Positions 63,795-64,000 of a stretch of 64,000 bases of DNA are shown piece after piece. The DNA comes from Staphylococcus warneri (lineage in GTDB: Bacteria > Bacillota > Bacilli > Staphylococcales > Staphylococcaceae): contig NZ_LR134269.1 in the NCBI RefSeq assembly GCF_900636385.1, forward strand, positions 1,488,001 through 1,552,000, written 5' to 3'. The position numbers were made by a program, and so were the translations under genes. The stretch's first letter is position 1. Every line of letters starts with the position of its first letter. The notes under the pieces are model-generated. The model had not been told where the DNA came from. It ran no database searches and worked only from the letters and a program-made list of their open reading frames with translations.

Positions 63795-64000
63795 AAAAAT
63801 TGTTTCTAAGCCATTCTTATTATTAGCTTCAATTATTATTTTAAGTTGCATCTTATCATTATTCATATACATTCCATTCATTTACCGTTTCATCACTCAA
63901 GGCGTTGTCTTTAGTGGTGAGGGTGATGGCTTTAGGCAAATGATGCCTTTTCAAATGTATCTATATGAGCACTTCACACAATTCAAAGGATTTTATGATG
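63787..64000 (+). CDS. Second YfhO family protein (3' end outside window)
   Basis: Starts GTG at 63787 with GAGG eight bases upstream and overlaps the first YfhO gene by eight bases. The 71 visible codons show an N-terminal membrane helix and FSGEGDGFRQMMPFQMYLYEH, the same loop as in the first copy (acidic residue, then xQMxPxQMxL). So this is a paralogue, translated in coupling with the first. Confidence 0.85.
   Translation, partial: MFKKIVSKPFLLLASIIILSCILSLFIYIPFIYRFITQGVVFSGEGDGFRQMMPFQMYLYEHFTQFKGFYD

Overview
The window is a 64 kb stretch of low-GC Firmicutes core chromosome. Protein sequences and gene order (mutS, miaB, korAB, rny, recA, pgsA, ymf genes, ftsK, rnjB, pnp, rpsO, ribF, truB, rbfA, infB, nusA, rimP, polC, proS, rseP, cdsA, uppS, frr, pyrH, tsf, rpsB, codY, hslUV, xerC, trmFO, topA, dprA, sucCD, rnhB, rbgA) match Staphylococcus. 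Many proteins look close to, but not identical with, their S. aureus counterparts, so a coagulase-negative species is likely; the species cannot be fixed from the sequence alone.

Almost every gene is on the minus strand, so transcription runs from high to low coordinates. The exceptions are one 71-codon gene of unknown function at 9974-10189 and a tandem pair of large YfhO-type membrane proteins at the right edge (61194-64000, the second one cut by the window). Read in transcription order from the right: ribosome assembly and RNase HII (rbgA-rnhB); succinyl-CoA synthetase (sucCD); dprA; topA; trmFO; an xerC-hslV-hslU-codY operon; rpsB, tsf, pyrH and frr; uppS-cdsA-rseP-proS (envelope lipid and envelope proteolysis genes plus prolyl-tRNA synthetase); polC; the rimP-nusA-ylxR-ylxQ-infB-rbfA translation/transcription operon; truB-ribF; rpsO; pnp; rnjB; ftsK; the ymf cluster (GntR regulator, two M16-like proteins, an EF-P modification reductase, an uncharacterised P-loop protein, a RodZ-like protein); pgsA; cinA; recA; rny; ymdB; korAB; a poly-gamma-glutamate hydrolase-like gene; a thiamine-binding protein; miaB-ricA-thiW; and the 5' part of mutS.

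RNA-degradation genes are unusually concentrated here: RNase Y, its putative cofactor RicA, YmdB, PNPase and RNase J2. The clearest irregularity is in rnjB (RNase J2): a run of six A's in the coding strand shifts the frame and removes the last ~45 residues, while the intact reading frame continues after the shift to the usual 557-residue end. No IS elements, prophage, CRISPR array, tRNA or rRNA genes were seen.

Non-coding structure worth attention: a ~210-nt nested inverted-repeat element upstream of miaB; three related 3'-end elements whose ends pair through GAGGT...ACCTC arms (after recA, rnjB and infB); a hairpin with an interrupted U-tract in the rimP-nusA leader that resembles a NusA-responsive attenuator; a LexA box at recA; and a cre-like site inside the sucCD promoter. 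I found no undescribed multi-gene system; the novelty is in these RNA/regulatory elements and in a few divergent proteins.
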